A stretch of DNA of 64,000 nucleotides, from contig JABWDB010000018.1 of the NCBI GenBank assembly GCA_019614645.1, positions 3,154,501 to 3,218,500 of the forward strand, read 5' to 3'. Position 1 is the first letter of the stretch; the number at the start of each line of letters is the position of its first letter. The position numbers and the translations under genes are program-made. Below are positions 37,311 to 49,689 of the stretch, piece after piece. The notes under the pieces are model-generated. The model was not told where the DNA came from, did not search any database, and saw nothing but the letters and a program-made list of their open reading frames with translations. This DNA is from Stratiolaelaps scimitus. Its lineage: Eukaryota; Arthropoda; Arachnida; Mesostigmata; Laelapidae.

Positions 37311-39976
37311 TTGAAACAAATAATTCCTAATTATTGTATGTTTGAATAATTTTTTTTTTGTAAATTGTGTTTACTGCTGGAGGAACCTCTAAAATTATCC
37401 CTTTTTCCTATTTGCTGTTACGCTTATCAGCGTATGCGAACATCTAAAATTAAAAAGCCGTCAAGTAAACAACGGAAAGGATTAACATACTTATTACGAC
37501 TTTATTTTGCGGACGATCCTTTGACAGATTTTCATCTGTAGCAAGACAAAGATCAAATACGTCGATATATATATATATATGCAAGGACGGACGCGGCGGG
37601 TTTTCGCTGAATTTCGCGGATATTTTTGAGTTGAAATCCGAATTCAGCGCTGCCACAAGCAAAAGTTGACGTACTAAATATAGATGCTCTCCGAGGGCAT
37701 CTTTCTAAATTTAGAAGATGCTTTGACAACTGCTTCGGGTGACGTGAAATATTATATATAGAAACTAGACCTACATCATCGTCTCTACCCTTCGTGTCCA
37801 CGAAACCATATTACGTTTAATACTATATATGATCGAGCTGTTCGTATACGACTCGTTGCACCAGCAAGTAGTCCGTTAGCTATTGGTTGAAGCGTCTGTT
37901 TTGCTATCACCAAAACCAGCGACTCGCAAACTTACAATTGTGTCAGTGATTTCGTACCGTGGCCAACTATGACTTTTTTTCTATTAGTATTTGTCTATCG
38001 GCCCGGTGTTCGTTTGAGACTTGACGAAATACTGCAAAAACAGGCACTTTGATGACACGGTTGGACGTCTACCGTATCTTACTGCTTAAGCTTTGATATA
38101 TAATTTACGCCTGCCAGTCGAACAAGAGAGCTGCATACCAGTATCACATCTAGTATTTCGATTCTCATTAAGGGGTCATGGTCGCCAATTCTCTTTGTGC
38201 GACACCAAGACACGAGGCAGAATGCGCCCTCTATTGGTTTGGCCCTCTGAAAATTCGGTATCTGATTGTTCTCTGAGTGTTCACTGGAGTGTGCGAAACA
38301 TGATTTTCCATGATTTGGCCAGTTATTGTACAGCAACAACATTGTTTGAGCTGACCCTCAGCTGTTCCCCTGTGTGGCAGGCTTCGTACGTAAAACGTTG
38401 TAAATTATCTGAATATTGTGAATTGTAAACAATTTGAATATGTGAATGCATATATCTGTTGACAGAATATTCTATTATAATTGTGAAATCGTCATTGCAT
38501 TACTAATTTGATGATAATACACTCGTACTTTTGAACGAGAACTTAAGCATTGTCAAATCGCAGTTTCGGAAATAAACCGCGAATGTTGTCTTTGGTTATG
38601 TTAAAAACTATATGGGCGCGTGTATATCCCTTGGGGCACATACAAATCGAAGCTTTTATAGAACAGGGCACTCTAGAAAACACACACGGACCGCTGCACG
38701 GGGTTGAGTGAGAGAAGTGATCAGTGGGATGGGGCTACATTTTAGTGGTATTAGATATATATGAACCCTACCATGCAGGCTTGCGTTGTCCCACCCTCTT
38801 CTCTGGGTATGCTTGTAAGGCTTAACATTACTTCTATCGCCTTTTTCTTGGGATACTGTTTACCACACAGACGTACCACTTTGACGATGATCATTGTCAG
38901 AATATAGAATAATGTATTTTAGTATTTTTTTCCATGAAAATGGCTTTTTACAAACATGTTCTTTTCAGCAAATGTCTGCCGAGTCCTTGAACACCCCAAA
39001 ACACAATCGATGAAATTGTTCTCGACACTATATTTTGGTATATGGGGAAAGGCGCTTTTATACCTCGTCCGCACCCTCAGGTATTCTCCATCCAGCGCGA
39101 GCCGCCTTGGTTCTAGTAATCGAAGGAATAATGACTCGCAGTCTTCTCCAGTAAACACCTGTAATATTTTTAGGCAAAAACTTCTTACTTTTGGCGGAGA
39201 AATATTGAATTTTGTCCAGAAAATCAAGTTTTTTTTTCATTAATTTATTAAGACATTTCTCCGTTAATTCCATCTTTCTCAGGCTCACATCGATTTTTGT
39301 GAAACTACCTATGCGAATATCAGTCTCATCCATGGGAAAAATTAATTTCTGTTCTCCTCACCGTAATTTAATTTGAAAATGTAGTTTATCAATAAAATTT
39401 ACAGGTTTGCACGAGGGGCATTTCCCGGCATCATCCCTACCTTGATAATACTACCGAAACATGTTGATAGATATTAATAGGATTTATTAATACATCCAGA
39501 GGCGTTCATTCAATATAGATAACTCTTTAGATGACTTGCTTCCTTACTTATAAACCTGGTGCTTCCAAAGCAAATGTCGAAGTAGTTACGAAGCGATAGC
39601 CAATTATGTTCGAGAACTCGAAAATCTCGTGAAATCACACCAGAGTGAGGGTAGAGCGACTAAACTTAGCAGAGCGTTTGCGAGATTCCGTATCTTGAAA
39701 TAATCCCAACATATTTTACTGATACGTCCTTCTTCGATTGTGACACAAGTTAAATATCCGTGATGTCAATATCTAGCTCTGGGAGGATATAAATTTTCGC
39801 ATCATTTCGAAATTGAGTAGACTTCCGCCTGACAGCAAACCCGTGGCCTGGATATGTAGTCACCGTCGGAATGACAATTTAGAGCGGACGTAAATGGCAA
39901 GTTTAGTTCAGTTAGGAAATGCCCGTCGGGAGTACTGCAGAGATATTCTGTGATTTCTATGGGCATAATACATAAA
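37311..39976. other. Unassigned region
   Basis: Apart from the (TA)n at 37566-37580 and a shared-tail fragment at 38535-38580, I see no recognisable feature. Two overlapping minus-strand frames at 38919-39227 and 39058-39333 are both open; neither matches a family I know. Confidence 0.4.
38535..38580 (+). repeat. Shared 3' tail, locus 3
   Basis: CGAGAACTTAAGCATTGTCA, then ATCGCAGTTTCGGAAATAAA. No coding or tRNA-like body is recognisable directly upstream, so this is an extreme 5' truncation or a decayed SINE. Confidence 0.7.
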
Positions 39977-40110
39977 GTGTACGCGGATAATCTGAATTGC
40001 ATGGTCTAGGCGATAGCCACGATGGGCAGGCATCACTGCAGATCTCTATAGATGCTGTATCAAGGTGGTGTGCCGAAAACGAAATGTTGATGCATATCAA
40101 CGCCTTATAT
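39977..40110 (+). pseudogene. LINE reverse transcriptase scrap (YADN box)
   Basis: One frame gives VYADNLNCMV and a stop. The next frame continues GDSHDGQASLQ, then ISIDAVSRWCAENEMLMH. This matches the active-site hairpin of a LINE reverse transcriptase (YADD in the family; the second Asp is Asn here) and the following helix ending in a W-C-x-x-N-x-M-x pattern. A frameshift separates the two halves. It is an isolated scrap, too small to classify. Confidence 0.5.
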
Positions 40111-41439
40111 CCTAATTCGTTGTCCAGCCCACATGACTACGTAGATACACGTTCAGTGGATACCTTGCCATCATTTGCGGAGACAATCCACGCGTTGCTG
40201 TGAGTCCTTTATTACGGAGGCTGTATATGTTATGGAGGTGGTACCTCAAGGTCAAACCTGTAGACTAACGGAAAACGTACACCTGAATAAGTGAGAGTTT
40301 GTATTGATAATTCTCCAGTCCCCACAAAACAATCATCATATCATCTTAATGGCCGCCTGTGGATGAAAATAAGGGAATCTTTGTATTATATTGTAGTACA
40401 GCTATATATCCTATGACCTTAGTGGAGGTCGCTCATTTTCTATTCATGTTACGTGTGTTATTGTAAGCCCGGGTGGTGATCTTGTGAGGACTTGCCATGG
40501 TACTCGACTACTTCCTCAGGCAGCCGCTTTATGCAAATCGCATCAAATGTGATAGTGGACAAAATTAGGCCGCTTAAGCCTAAACGCAGTTATACTCCTG
40601 ACTGCATGTCTAAGTAGTTAGTTGTTTTTTGTTGCTCATATTCGTTATTCAATGAATAAAATTATTGTTGGAATTGTGAGTGAAGAAATGAGGCACTTAA
40701 TTCCAGCAACTCAAACATTTCCGCATGCGACGACCGTAACTTAGAACAATAGCTCCCTGACACAGCTCCGATTTTCCATACAACCTGGCCAATGTTTTCT
40801 GCTAAACAATGACCGCTGATGAGGTGAAACAATGAATCGAGCACAATAAACGGCGGGACTCTGGCAAATTAAGATAGCAAACGCTGCGGATTGAAAAATG
40901 ACCTGTGTCCAAAACTTATCTCGATTACCTTACCGCTAAATGTGGTAATACTAGATAAACCAAAGGTACATTACATCAGTTGGGTTTGTCACGCTACACA
41001 GCGCCCAACCTCCTTCATTGTGGTATTGGATTTATATCTAGCATCTCACTGCCCACAGGCGTACAGCCGTTTTCATTCAAGGGATTGAATCCGGTGGCAA
41101 ACGCACATCTCCCCAGTTGCTTAAGGCCGTGATCCCCCCCCCCATTAAAGCCGTGAACAGCACCACCATTTGTGACACCATCATTCGGTTCGATCAGCAG
41201 CAACTGCAGTATGCTTGGGTTAACATTGTCGTCCAGATGACTACCGACCAGTGGCCTGGATAAGGCCAAACAAAAAGGCTCTATGTTGGCTCAACGACAA
41301 TCGTCTGTGGGCTCCTAATATAACATCCTTCTTCACATCAATTTGGTTTCATAAAATGCTGCTCTACAGACATGGCGCAATGACGGGTATCAGTGAAATC
41401 AAGCGAAGGGTAGTGCCGTGAAATCTTATATTTTGTGTA
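40111..41439. other. Unassigned region
   Basis: No feature is recognised. A minus-strand frame at 41015-41269 is open but unassigned, and a C10 run lies at 41136-41145. Confidence 0.4.
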
Positions 41440-41526
41440 TTGATTGTCGTGGGTGACTTCGATTGCGTGGACCACGAAGTGCTTATCTTCAATTTGTCTT
41501 ACCTTGGTTTTTCATGTTCTTGTTAG
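41440..41526 (+). pseudogene. LINE reverse transcriptase scrap (FDCVDH box)
   Basis: The plus-strand frame reads VVGDFDCVDHEVLIFNLSYL, then GFS, before a stop. This matches the first catalytic motif of LINE reverse transcriptases (D-x-x-x-A-F-D-x-V-x-H, then L-L-x-K-L-x-x-L-G). The flanks are unreadable. The RNase H-like pieces 0.6-1.2 kb downstream on the same strand could come from the same ancient element. Confidence 0.5.
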
Positions 41527-41648
41527 TAGACAGGCCCCTTACGGCAGCTCTCAAATAATCACCCAAACATAGCTAACTTACCGCTCGCTCCGACGAGCAC
41601 TTTTTCTTACACTTTTTCACATACTTAAGATACTTAAAGTTAAGTCAT

Positions 41649-41685
41649 ACTGCTGCTGGTTAAAATGTTTTTAACCAGCAGCAGT
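41649..41685. repeat. 17-bp perfect hairpin, 3-base loop
   Basis: ACTGCTGCTGGTTAAAA (41649-41665) pairs perfectly with 41669-41685 around the loop TGT. With so short a loop it would extrude readily. It may be a foldback or miRNA-like hairpin, though no other evidence supports an RNA gene. Confidence 0.9.
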
Positions 41686-42062
41686 CTGCATACCCTGTGG
41701 TTCCTGTTGCTTCAAGCTACTAAGTCACCACCTTGTTTTTGCTGTGTGCTACACTAATCGACAACAAGCATTGATGATTGATGCTTTTCGGGCTATCTTA
41801 AGGTTTGCCGACTTTCGTTAGAGTCAACCTTTCGAGTTCATTATCGTCTCTAAAATTACATAAACCCAGCGATAGTTGAGTATCACGTACAGCACGCTTT
41901 TGCGTTACTCTGTTCATTACAAGTATAACATGTCAAAAATTATGAGCGGGCTAGCATGTTTACAATATTCTTCAAGAAATAATCCGGGCTCTCGATACAG
42001 AATCATGTGCCCCTGTATCGTATGTATAATACCTACGACTAGGACGAGAATGCTGCATGTAA

Positions 42063-42122
42063 TTCACGCGAATTCCGGGACTCGCTGGAAATAAACTCGC
42101 CAACGTCGCTGCGGAACGGTGA
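42063..42122 (+). pseudogene. RNase H-like scrap 1
   Basis: The plus-strand frame reads FTRIPGLAGNKLANVAAER before a stop. It resembles the C-terminal box of RNase H in LINE ORF2 proteins (HxGIxGNExADxxA), with the Asp of the box replaced by Asn. The match is short and isolated. Confidence 0.4.
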
Positions 42123-42442
42123 CCTCTGAGGAAGTACTTATAGTGAACACTAATACCTGTTGGCAGGCCTAATTCCGCGCGCTGACAGACAGAGCCTATT
42201 GGCTGTGAGAGCAGTTCCCAAGGTTTTGTATAGCAAACTTGGCCGCACTTATCACACGCGGTTCTCTGAAGGTACGTCTCGACGGCCTTCAAGACCGTCC
42301 GGATGGCGAAGGTTCGCGGTCGCTCGCTAGTTCTCACGCTTACCGCTCGCCCCAACACACCTTTTTGAGAATCTCCGACAACCGAACGTTGCCATCCTAA
42401 GCCCTTCACTACCTAATACAGAGTTCAGCGCGTTCATGGCAT

Positions 42443-42700
42443 CGCTACAGCCGATGCTGCTCACTGGCCATAAATAAGATAGCTTTTAGGTGGGTATCTG
42501 CCCATGTTGGTCTGCAGCTGAATGACGAAGCCGATGAGCTAACGCGGCCTGCCACAATGTTCGCCGAGAACGAAAACCCATTCCCGCCACCTCTAACGCT
42601 CTCTTCGCCGAAGAGCCACCGAGAGGCAAGGTCTCGCTGCGGCACTGGTCAGCCCTACGGTGGCAGACTTCCCAATGGGCCATGGCATTTTTCCGTCCTG
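42443..42700 (+). pseudogene. RNase H-like scrap 2
   Basis: From about 42476 the frame reads KIAFRWVSAHVGLQLNDEAD, then ELTRPA. This fits the RNase H signature (W-V-x-x-H-x-G-x-x-x-N-E-x-A-D-x-L-x-x-x-A), including the His and the final catalytic Asp. The downstream part (PPPLTLSSPKSHREAR) is open to about 42708. RNase H is found in I, R1 and LOA-type LINEs and in LTR elements; the context favours a LINE. Confidence 0.55.
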
Positions 42701-42719
42701 TTAAGTTAGAGTGGATCCC

Positions 42720-43222
42720 GCTACGGCTGGAAGCTAACCGCTCATGAGTGTCAATTTTCTATGGCATGGAATACATTACAGGGTTGAAAATTGTTCTGAT
42801 GAAATTCAGTAGGGCAATTAGCCTCATGGTCTCCTTAAAGGATGTCATAGTCTCACCTTTTGTTTTCGATTAGTTAAACAAAATGTAAATATACAATGGT
42901 TTCCTTTGAGTGCGAGCTGTTAATACGTCTACTGTGGACACGTTGTTCCGACTACCCACCCTTGAATCAGTATTTATACTGGTGGGTTCATTAACAACGT
43001 CGGTTAGTTAGCTAATTAGTCGCTTGTTGTACGAATGTGAAATAATGTATGTTTTAATTAAATCCAAACTGGATTGAATACATAGCTAATTATAACAGAT
43101 ACAAATACACGCGTCGCCCAAAAGTATTGGCGACATTTCCGAACAGACAGAACAAAATGACGAAATCGCCGTCTATGCCGCGCAGCAACTCGACAAACAG
43201 CATGTACTGGACGAAAACAGAA

Positions 43223-43268
<46 letters not shown>

Positions 43269-44377
43269 GTTTCATTCCCTCTTCCTGCCCCTGAATCTTG
43301 TGTCGCCAGCAAAGTATATTTTTCGAAATAAATTAACTTTATTATAAATTTATTCTGTAATGACTACTTCTGTCACTCGCAGACGCAGTCGTTTCTGTGG
43401 AACGACGCAGATCTCCGAGAGGTCACCCAACCCCAGACACCCCCCTCCGCGAAAGAACAAATAAACAGCACCGCACAGCAGAGAGATAAGCGTGGAACGT
43501 GGCCATTGGCTCCGCCGCGGATGCCACCATGACGCAAGCAGACACTAGATCAATAAGACGCTGCTGAGAATGCAATCACTGAGGGGCGAACAAAAACAGA
43601 TATCAGGATGAGGCGGCGGAGGGTGGTGGTTGGCATTGTAGAAACACGAAACGCTACAGTGGTGTGCACAATGGAAAGAAAATATTTTCCTGCTCGGCCA
43701 CTGGCTTGTTGTGCGTTGAATCAATTTTGATTTTGCAAAAAATGCACACGTCCGCACGAGGATTGTTATTGACTGTAAATTTGGGGTTGTATAGAGATGT
43801 AGCTTTCAGCTTTTTGTACGTGTTGTTAACGCTAGTTGGCGTGATCCAAATGTGATCTGGATCTAGCCGAGCGTCACTCATTGGGAGGCTATTTTATTGA
43901 AAAGGTTGTGCGGAAAATATTGTGCTTGGTACATTTATCGTTGGCATTCAGTTAGATCATTCTTGTGTCATTCTGTCACGCGGATGTTAACAATTCAAGG
44001 GAATAATATCGGGTTTTTGTCTAGCTCCTATACGTGCCTATAGATTACTAGGTAGGTGATAGGTACAATAGTGAATGATTCAAGCACTAAAATGTTTTCT
44101 CTTTTATTTTGATCGAATTGGGCTCGATTCTCAAAATCAGGACGTAGAGCCTTATCTATTTTTTGCTGGACAGTCGTGGTGTAGAAGTGCTGTTTGCAGA
44201 AGCGGTGTCAAATATGCTGTACTCGAATGTTTAGGGGTGCGCGAAGAGTTTATATCTAATGTGAATCGACATGTGATTTAGATCCGTATTCGATCTCATG
44301 CCACAGCAACTGCCGCCGCGTAGATGATCATGTTTTGGTAAATCATGGTTTTCTGTCCCTTGTGGCTTCTTCTTTTC
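42720..44377. other. Unassigned region with an (AT)n tract
   Basis: (AT)n at 43225-43262 is the only clear feature. The remainder has short frames on both strands without signatures. Confidence 0.4.
43225..43262. repeat. (AT)n microsatellite
   Basis: About 19 AT units. Confidence 0.93.
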
Positions 44378-44962
44378 AGATCGGAATTGGTTGCCTGCGG
44401 GCATGGCGTGGTGGACAAGGTAGGCAGTACCAAAAAGGGGAGTTTTGTGGAGTCTGAGGTTCAAATCTGAGTGGAGTCATATTTACTTTTATGGGCAGTA
44501 TCTCCGCAATAAGATTTGTTAAGTAGTAGTGGCAACTAATGTGGTCTGCGGCATAGCTACCACTGTGCAGAAAGGAAGGCACCGTACACCCCCTGTATGC
44601 GTCATAAATACTGCATGTTTACATACACGGGGCTTTCTACAGACACCCTATTGATCACAGTAGTTGTTCACAACGGGAAGTGCACAGAGGTCTTGAGAGA
44701 TTGGGAGAGAAGGGAAGCAGCTGAGAGTCAGCTAACCACGTCATGTCCGTACGGTGAGGAGGATGTGTGGTGCTCGTGGCTGGGCTTGTACACATCTCAC
44801 CACCCTTACTGAAGAATGCGCTAAGCGATACCGGGAAGGGTGGTGCTGTTGAACATCGTCAACAGTTCCATAAGGGGGGGGCGGTCATGGTGTTGGCATG
44901 CATTAGCATACCAACACCCCCCTTTAAAAAAAAAAAAAAAAAAAAAGATCGGAATTGGTTGC
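44378..44962 (+). mobile_element. SINE with tRNA-like head, 3' hairpin and poly(A), family 1, full length
   Basis: The element body (44395-44945) is flanked by the exact 17-bp direct repeat AGATCGGAATTGGTTGC at 44378-44394 and 44946-44962, a target-site duplication of LINE-type retroposition. The head contains TGGCGTGGTGG near 44405 (box A-like) and GAGGTTCAAATCTGAG near 44456 (box B-like), the internal pol III promoter of tRNA genes. No cloverleaf folds well, so this is a SINE head and not a tRNA gene. The body has no protein-coding content. The 3' end is a hairpin (13-bp stem at 44889-44901 and 44906-44918, loop ATTA), then CCCCTTT and a 21-base A run. A 5'-truncated inverted copy is at 61684-61970. 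The exact duplication and long A run mean insertion was recent. Confidence 0.85.
44889..44918 (+). repeat. 3'-terminal hairpin of SINE family 1
   Basis: GGTGTTGGCATGC / GCATACCAACACC with loop ATTA, one C-A mismatch in 13. The second copy at 61.7 kb has two different mismatches in the same stem. The consensus of the two is a perfect 13-bp stem, so the ancestral element carried a designed hairpin just before its poly(A). Confidence 0.8.
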
Positions 44963-45038
44963 AAATAGCTGCTCCATTCTCGGCATTTGAACAATAAAAA
45001 CGAGCACTTAAACTAAGCTATAGTTAAGTTGAGGCGGT

Positions 45039-45125
45039 CTTTTTTATTCAGAGGGATGTGCCACTTCACGGGACCGAAACCTCCGGCCTCGGGCTTGTTA
45101 CACCAAGAGACTAAGTCACTAGAAT
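45039..45125 (-). repeat. tRNA-headed SINE family 2, fragment
   Basis: Minus-strand reading gives ACTTAGTCTCTTGGTGTAAC, then GAGGCCGGAGGTTTCGGTCC (box B-like), then a decayed tail ending in GAATAAA. It aligns with the head at 58030-58122 over AAGTCTCTxGxTGTAA and GGAGGCCGxAGGTTCG. The shared tail is mostly deleted here. Confidence 0.6.
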
Positions 45126-47228
45126 CGATGCGAGTCCAATATTCGTTCTCCACTCTCAGCAACTCTGTCCATAACTAACCTTCAGCTGTCCTCCTGTTAC
45201 GGGAGATCCCCGGTACCACCCTTGTAACATTGCTTCGACCACAGCTTCAAGAACGTTGTTTTTGTCCTTGACCATACCACGATTTTTATTACAGAACACT
45301 CTCTAGCGACAAAACGATAATGCTAGAATTGTTGTAAATTTAAGATCGTAGCAACGTAACTGTTTGGAATAATGTTTCCTCAACGTCAACGTGATTGTTT
45401 TTGTATATGTACCATATTTAATGTCTTATTTTCCTCGGTGGGTTGTGTTTGAAATATTATGCTCGGGAAGATCTGCCTGTGCTTGCGGTACCCACTCGTA
45501 GTCAAAATGGGCCTTAGAGGCGATGTAGTTGTCGAAGGAAGGAAATTGTCACAAGTGTGAAGTAAATATGTTATACATTTATACGGGATTGCATTACATT
45601 TGTTGGGCCTAGACCAAAATCAGAGCTACCATACTTAATTGACGAATCGTCGAATAGCTAGCTGTTCGTAGTAGAACCCTGTGATGATTCATATAGATGC
45701 AGTAAGTTGTGATTATTTGGACGAGCTATTTTCGTGACAACCTGAACTCTGAAGTACGAGTGCTTGTGTAGTAGCATTTAACTTCACTTGAGCAGGTCAC
45801 TTGTTCGGTAGATGTGTCCTTTCTTGAAAATTCGCTTTCTGATTTCATTCATGCCAAAGCGTCCTGCATAATCACAATATAGCCAACGCGAATAGAAACC
45901 AATCGAACGTGTTAGGTGTACCATTCTACTCCTCAACCCGAAGTAACGTGACCAAGACCGGCAAGTTCGATAAAGCAACAATAATACGTTTTTTTTTTTT
46001 CTTATTGCCGTTCGGCCGTTCTTCTCGTCCGCTGTTGAAACGTCATCTCCATTTCTCGAGTACGGCCCAAGCGCCACGACGAAGCAGACACGCCCGACCA
46101 TGATTATCATTCGGAAAACATAATGGTTGAAGGAGTGTGTTGTGTCCCGGTTCGTTCGTGCTTAGCTCATATTTTTGTTGGCGACGATCAAATCTAATCG
46201 CCGGCTATTCTAACCTGTATTGGTAAGAGGCAAAGGTTTGTTAAAGGTACGCTTAATCACTGATGCCCATGCCTAGCTCATTATATTTCGCAAGTTCTGT
46301 GAATTGCCAAACTCCTGTGATAGATGGAGGTCCCCTTAATTTCGCACCGTAATTTCGTCTCCTTCTACGTCGCGTGTCGTAACTTCCGTAGCGACAATCG
46401 TATTATAAGGACAGCACCATTTGTTGAGTAAGTTTGATTTCTGCTGTCATTTCGGTCTAATATGAGCCATTCACTATGCACCTATTTAATTGTTTTTCTA
46501 GCGGATCAGAAACTCCATGGGACTTTTATCGTAGGCGAGACGAACTATTACGCCGTGTTTGTTGGAGCAATTCCGTGCATTATTCTTACATTGTACCGCA
46601 TTTTGTCACGTCAGAAAGTGATCAGCCGCGTATTCCTGGGACACTATACGCGGATCAGCATGGGCTGGGCTGAATGAAATCGTTGTGACTGTGATATTGT
46701 GCTGAATCAGATCAACAGGCCAAGCTAGCTCCGCCTGAACGATGTACGAGAAGGGTTTCTGCTAAAGCAGATGGAAAAGACGCAACAGATATATTCTCAA
46801 AACATTGTAGGAATTTGGTAAGGATTCCGTACGAAATCAACATAATTGCTTATTGCAATGAGCATGATTAAGAGGGCACGCTCTCCCATGTATTCCAATA
46901 CCTTTCAGTCTGTTATTCGACTAAAATTACAGCTGTCATAGTGGCTATGCTAATCTTTAGTAGTCAGATCTCAAATAAAAAGCCAATTCAACCCCAGATT
47001 ATTACTTCCAAGAATAGTCTCTGATATTTGTTGTTCTAAAATTATGACCAATTAGGTTAAGCAAATGTTGACTGGCAGCTCATTTCGTGGGGAAACCATT
47101 TTCAATCGCACACGACTTAGGCCGACTGCATATTGGAGCAACACGAATCGAAGCGATAACGCGTCGACTTGTCGTTATCTCGGCGTCGGCAGGCAATACA
47201 GTAGTGCGAGCCACTCACACTCGGCCTG

Positions 47229-47229
47229 T

Positions 47230-47253
<24 letters not shown>
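47229..47253. repeat. (TA)n microsatellite
   Basis: About twelve TA units. Confidence 0.9.
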
Positions 47254-47261
<8 letters not shown>

Positions 47262-47535
47262 TGCCCGCTGACTTGTTTATTATTTACATATCATCGCTTC
47301 ATTGTGACAAGTCAAGTAACTTCGACAAACTTAGAGCAATCAGAGCTTTGTGAATACATGCGGACAAAATAACGGCAACACATACTGGAATTGTGTACAG
47401 ACATTGTGTTGACCACACGTTCGTAATTTCCTTCGCGTTTCTAAGTCTAGTTCATTGACCCATAGTGTTCAGTGGTTTCCTTCGATCTAGTGAACCCCCG
47501 AGAAAATATCCCACAGACGTACAGGTTCGAATCCT

Positions 47536-47590
47536 TTTGGAAATTGTAGTGAGAATGCCATTTTGGGAAATCGTAGTCAGAATGCTGTTT
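47536..47590. repeat. 27-bp tandem duplication
   Basis: TTTTGGAAATTGTAGTGAGA-type unit followed by a second, about 80% identical unit. On the minus strand it encodes a repeated ILTTIS in an otherwise unrecognised frame. Confidence 0.65.
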
Positions 47591-49689
47591 CCGATTCGAA
47601 GAGGGGCGACAGACGCTCCCTGCCGTAAAACGTGAAGTTCGTTGACATCGAACGCTTTCAATTGTAAAGAACCTTGCGGGCTGTCCTCAAGGCCTCGCTT
47701 AGGGGCCCTGCCAGAGCCAGACAACGCTAGTTGACGCAGCAGTTCATTGCACCTGCCGCCGGAGCAGCCACGTACAAGAACAGCGCATCCCAAACGAGTC
47801 CCTCCCTCTCAACACGCGGATCGACGAATCGCGATATCTCAACGGAGTCAAACGACAGGGTGCTGTGAAATCGACAGTGAAATATGTCAGGAGCACGACG
47901 TGTTGTTTATTGTCATCTCGTGCTGTGACGGTTAAATCCTGTCGGGACCAAAACCCCCAACAATGGGCCTTTGGCTCGTTAGGGACCAATTTTGAATGTG
48001 TTTTTATTTCCCTCAGACAGTATCTATCGAGCTTGAAAAACGTGTATAGTTCTTTACTTTCCAGCTGGGTTGTCCGTATACTTCTATTTCTATAAGATAA
48101 CCGGTACAGCTATTCTTTAAATAATGCATTGAACTCGCTGTGGCAGTTTTCCAGCGAAGTTTGGCATCCTACACGTTCCACACCTTCATACCTGACAACT
48201 GTTTTCAATCGACTTCAGCGATTATTTGGGGTGAAGCTTGACTGTTATGCTCTGCCAGAGACGATATTTTACACATTTATATAGAATATTATAATTACAA
48301 CTGATGGTGTGAACATGGCTGCCTAACAAAAGGAGTAAATCTGCACTCAATCCAAAATTCAGCTTAACGTATATACAGATGACCAAATGGATAGATTTCA
48401 TAAATGTAATTAACAAGAAATTTCTTCTGCAGCGTCTTCCCTCGCCATGAGCGAAAGAGGCGGTCCCTTAGGACCGTGACAATGACGGCCTCCGCCATTC
48501 ACCACCTTTCCTGTCCTCAAATGCGCCACTAATTATTGTATATACCAGAACACACAATGATATGAAACCAACATGGGGCATTGTTTCTGCCAATAAGATA
48601 TCATTCGTCAATGGACGGCAGGCCATTGACGTGTAGTAAAATGACGGTTATATAATATGTTAGCACCGGAAGCAGCAAACGATTATCCGAATACGCAAAC
48701 TACAACTAAACAATAACCGAGCAAATGCGATCAGTTCCCATTATATCGACGTGACCCCTCGTGACTAGGGGCATGCTAATATTGATATAATGACATGTTT
48801 GTTGTTTCGATGCTTGAATGCGACATAGCTCTAAATCAACTTAGTGGAAATTCGGGATATTACGAGTGCTCCCCAAAGGCTGGCTTATAACAAGATGATG
48901 TTTGAAGAAGGAGTTGACTTGCAACAGTCTATCTTGGGTTTGGTGCCTTAGACAAAATGTTATTGATTTACTCTGTCGATTTAGAAACAAGGATCTGAAC
49001 GAATAATATGCATTCAACTATTTTCGGCGTTGTCTATAAATTTGGAAAACGATCCGAACGACAGATGAAATTTATCTAACATACCACACATCTACGTTCC
49101 TACAATGTTCAGTGGTATAGTGTAACAATCACAATGCTGGCTAATCGCTGAATGAGAAGTACTCTCAGCAGAGGATGATAGTTTTAGCAGGTGGAGGCGT
49201 TTTGCCATCCACGTCAATCCCCCTGCACTGGATCGGTCCACTTCAGTGGGCATTGAAATGGAGATTGGAAAATTTCGTCCGAATACGGCAATTATAAACG
49301 CTTGCACAGGTCCCCCAATATAGCCCCTGAGGTGGGCTAATATAGGTTGGAGACAGGATTTTATTCAATACACTAGTGGTCTCATGGGAGAAGCGCTAAG
49401 ATTGTTTTAGCTGCCTATTCACTGAATATTGAATTGTCATTTGCAAAGAGAAGCAATGTGTATCGATCAGCAAATGACCAGCATGATGATCTGTGAAAAC
49501 AATAGCTGTTGTATATTTTTGACAATCATTATAGGCAATTTTCCAAGTTCTTTTTTTCTTCTTCGCATTTGGATGGCCTTTTTTAGGAAAGCACTGTGCC
49601 ATTTCCTGGCTGGGCTTCCATCGCAGATAATAATAATTAGGTTTTCTTTTACTCACTTTCAATTGCTGTATAGTTCGAAGGATTGAACG

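Larger units (their letters stand above)
45126..49689. other. Unassigned region
   Basis: No gene is recognised in about 4.5 kb. It contains (TA)n at 47229-47253 and a 27-bp imperfect tandem duplication near 47536-47590. A frame at 46462-46677 is hydrophobic and ATG-led but has no context supporting it. Confidence 0.4.

Noticed and set aside
38919..39333. Two overlapping minus-strand frames of 91 and 102 codons
   Set aside because: Both frames are open over the same bases, so neither is favoured, and no family signature is present.
44395..44480. Possible tRNA gene (box A and box B present)
   Set aside because: It does not fold as a cloverleaf and is the head of an element bounded by a target-site duplication, so it is a SINE head.
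47523..47540. AGGTTCGAATCCT, a textbook tRNA box B
   Set aside because: The flanking bases do not pair as a T stem, no box A or cloverleaf is found upstream, and the tandem repeat next to it explains part of the sequence.
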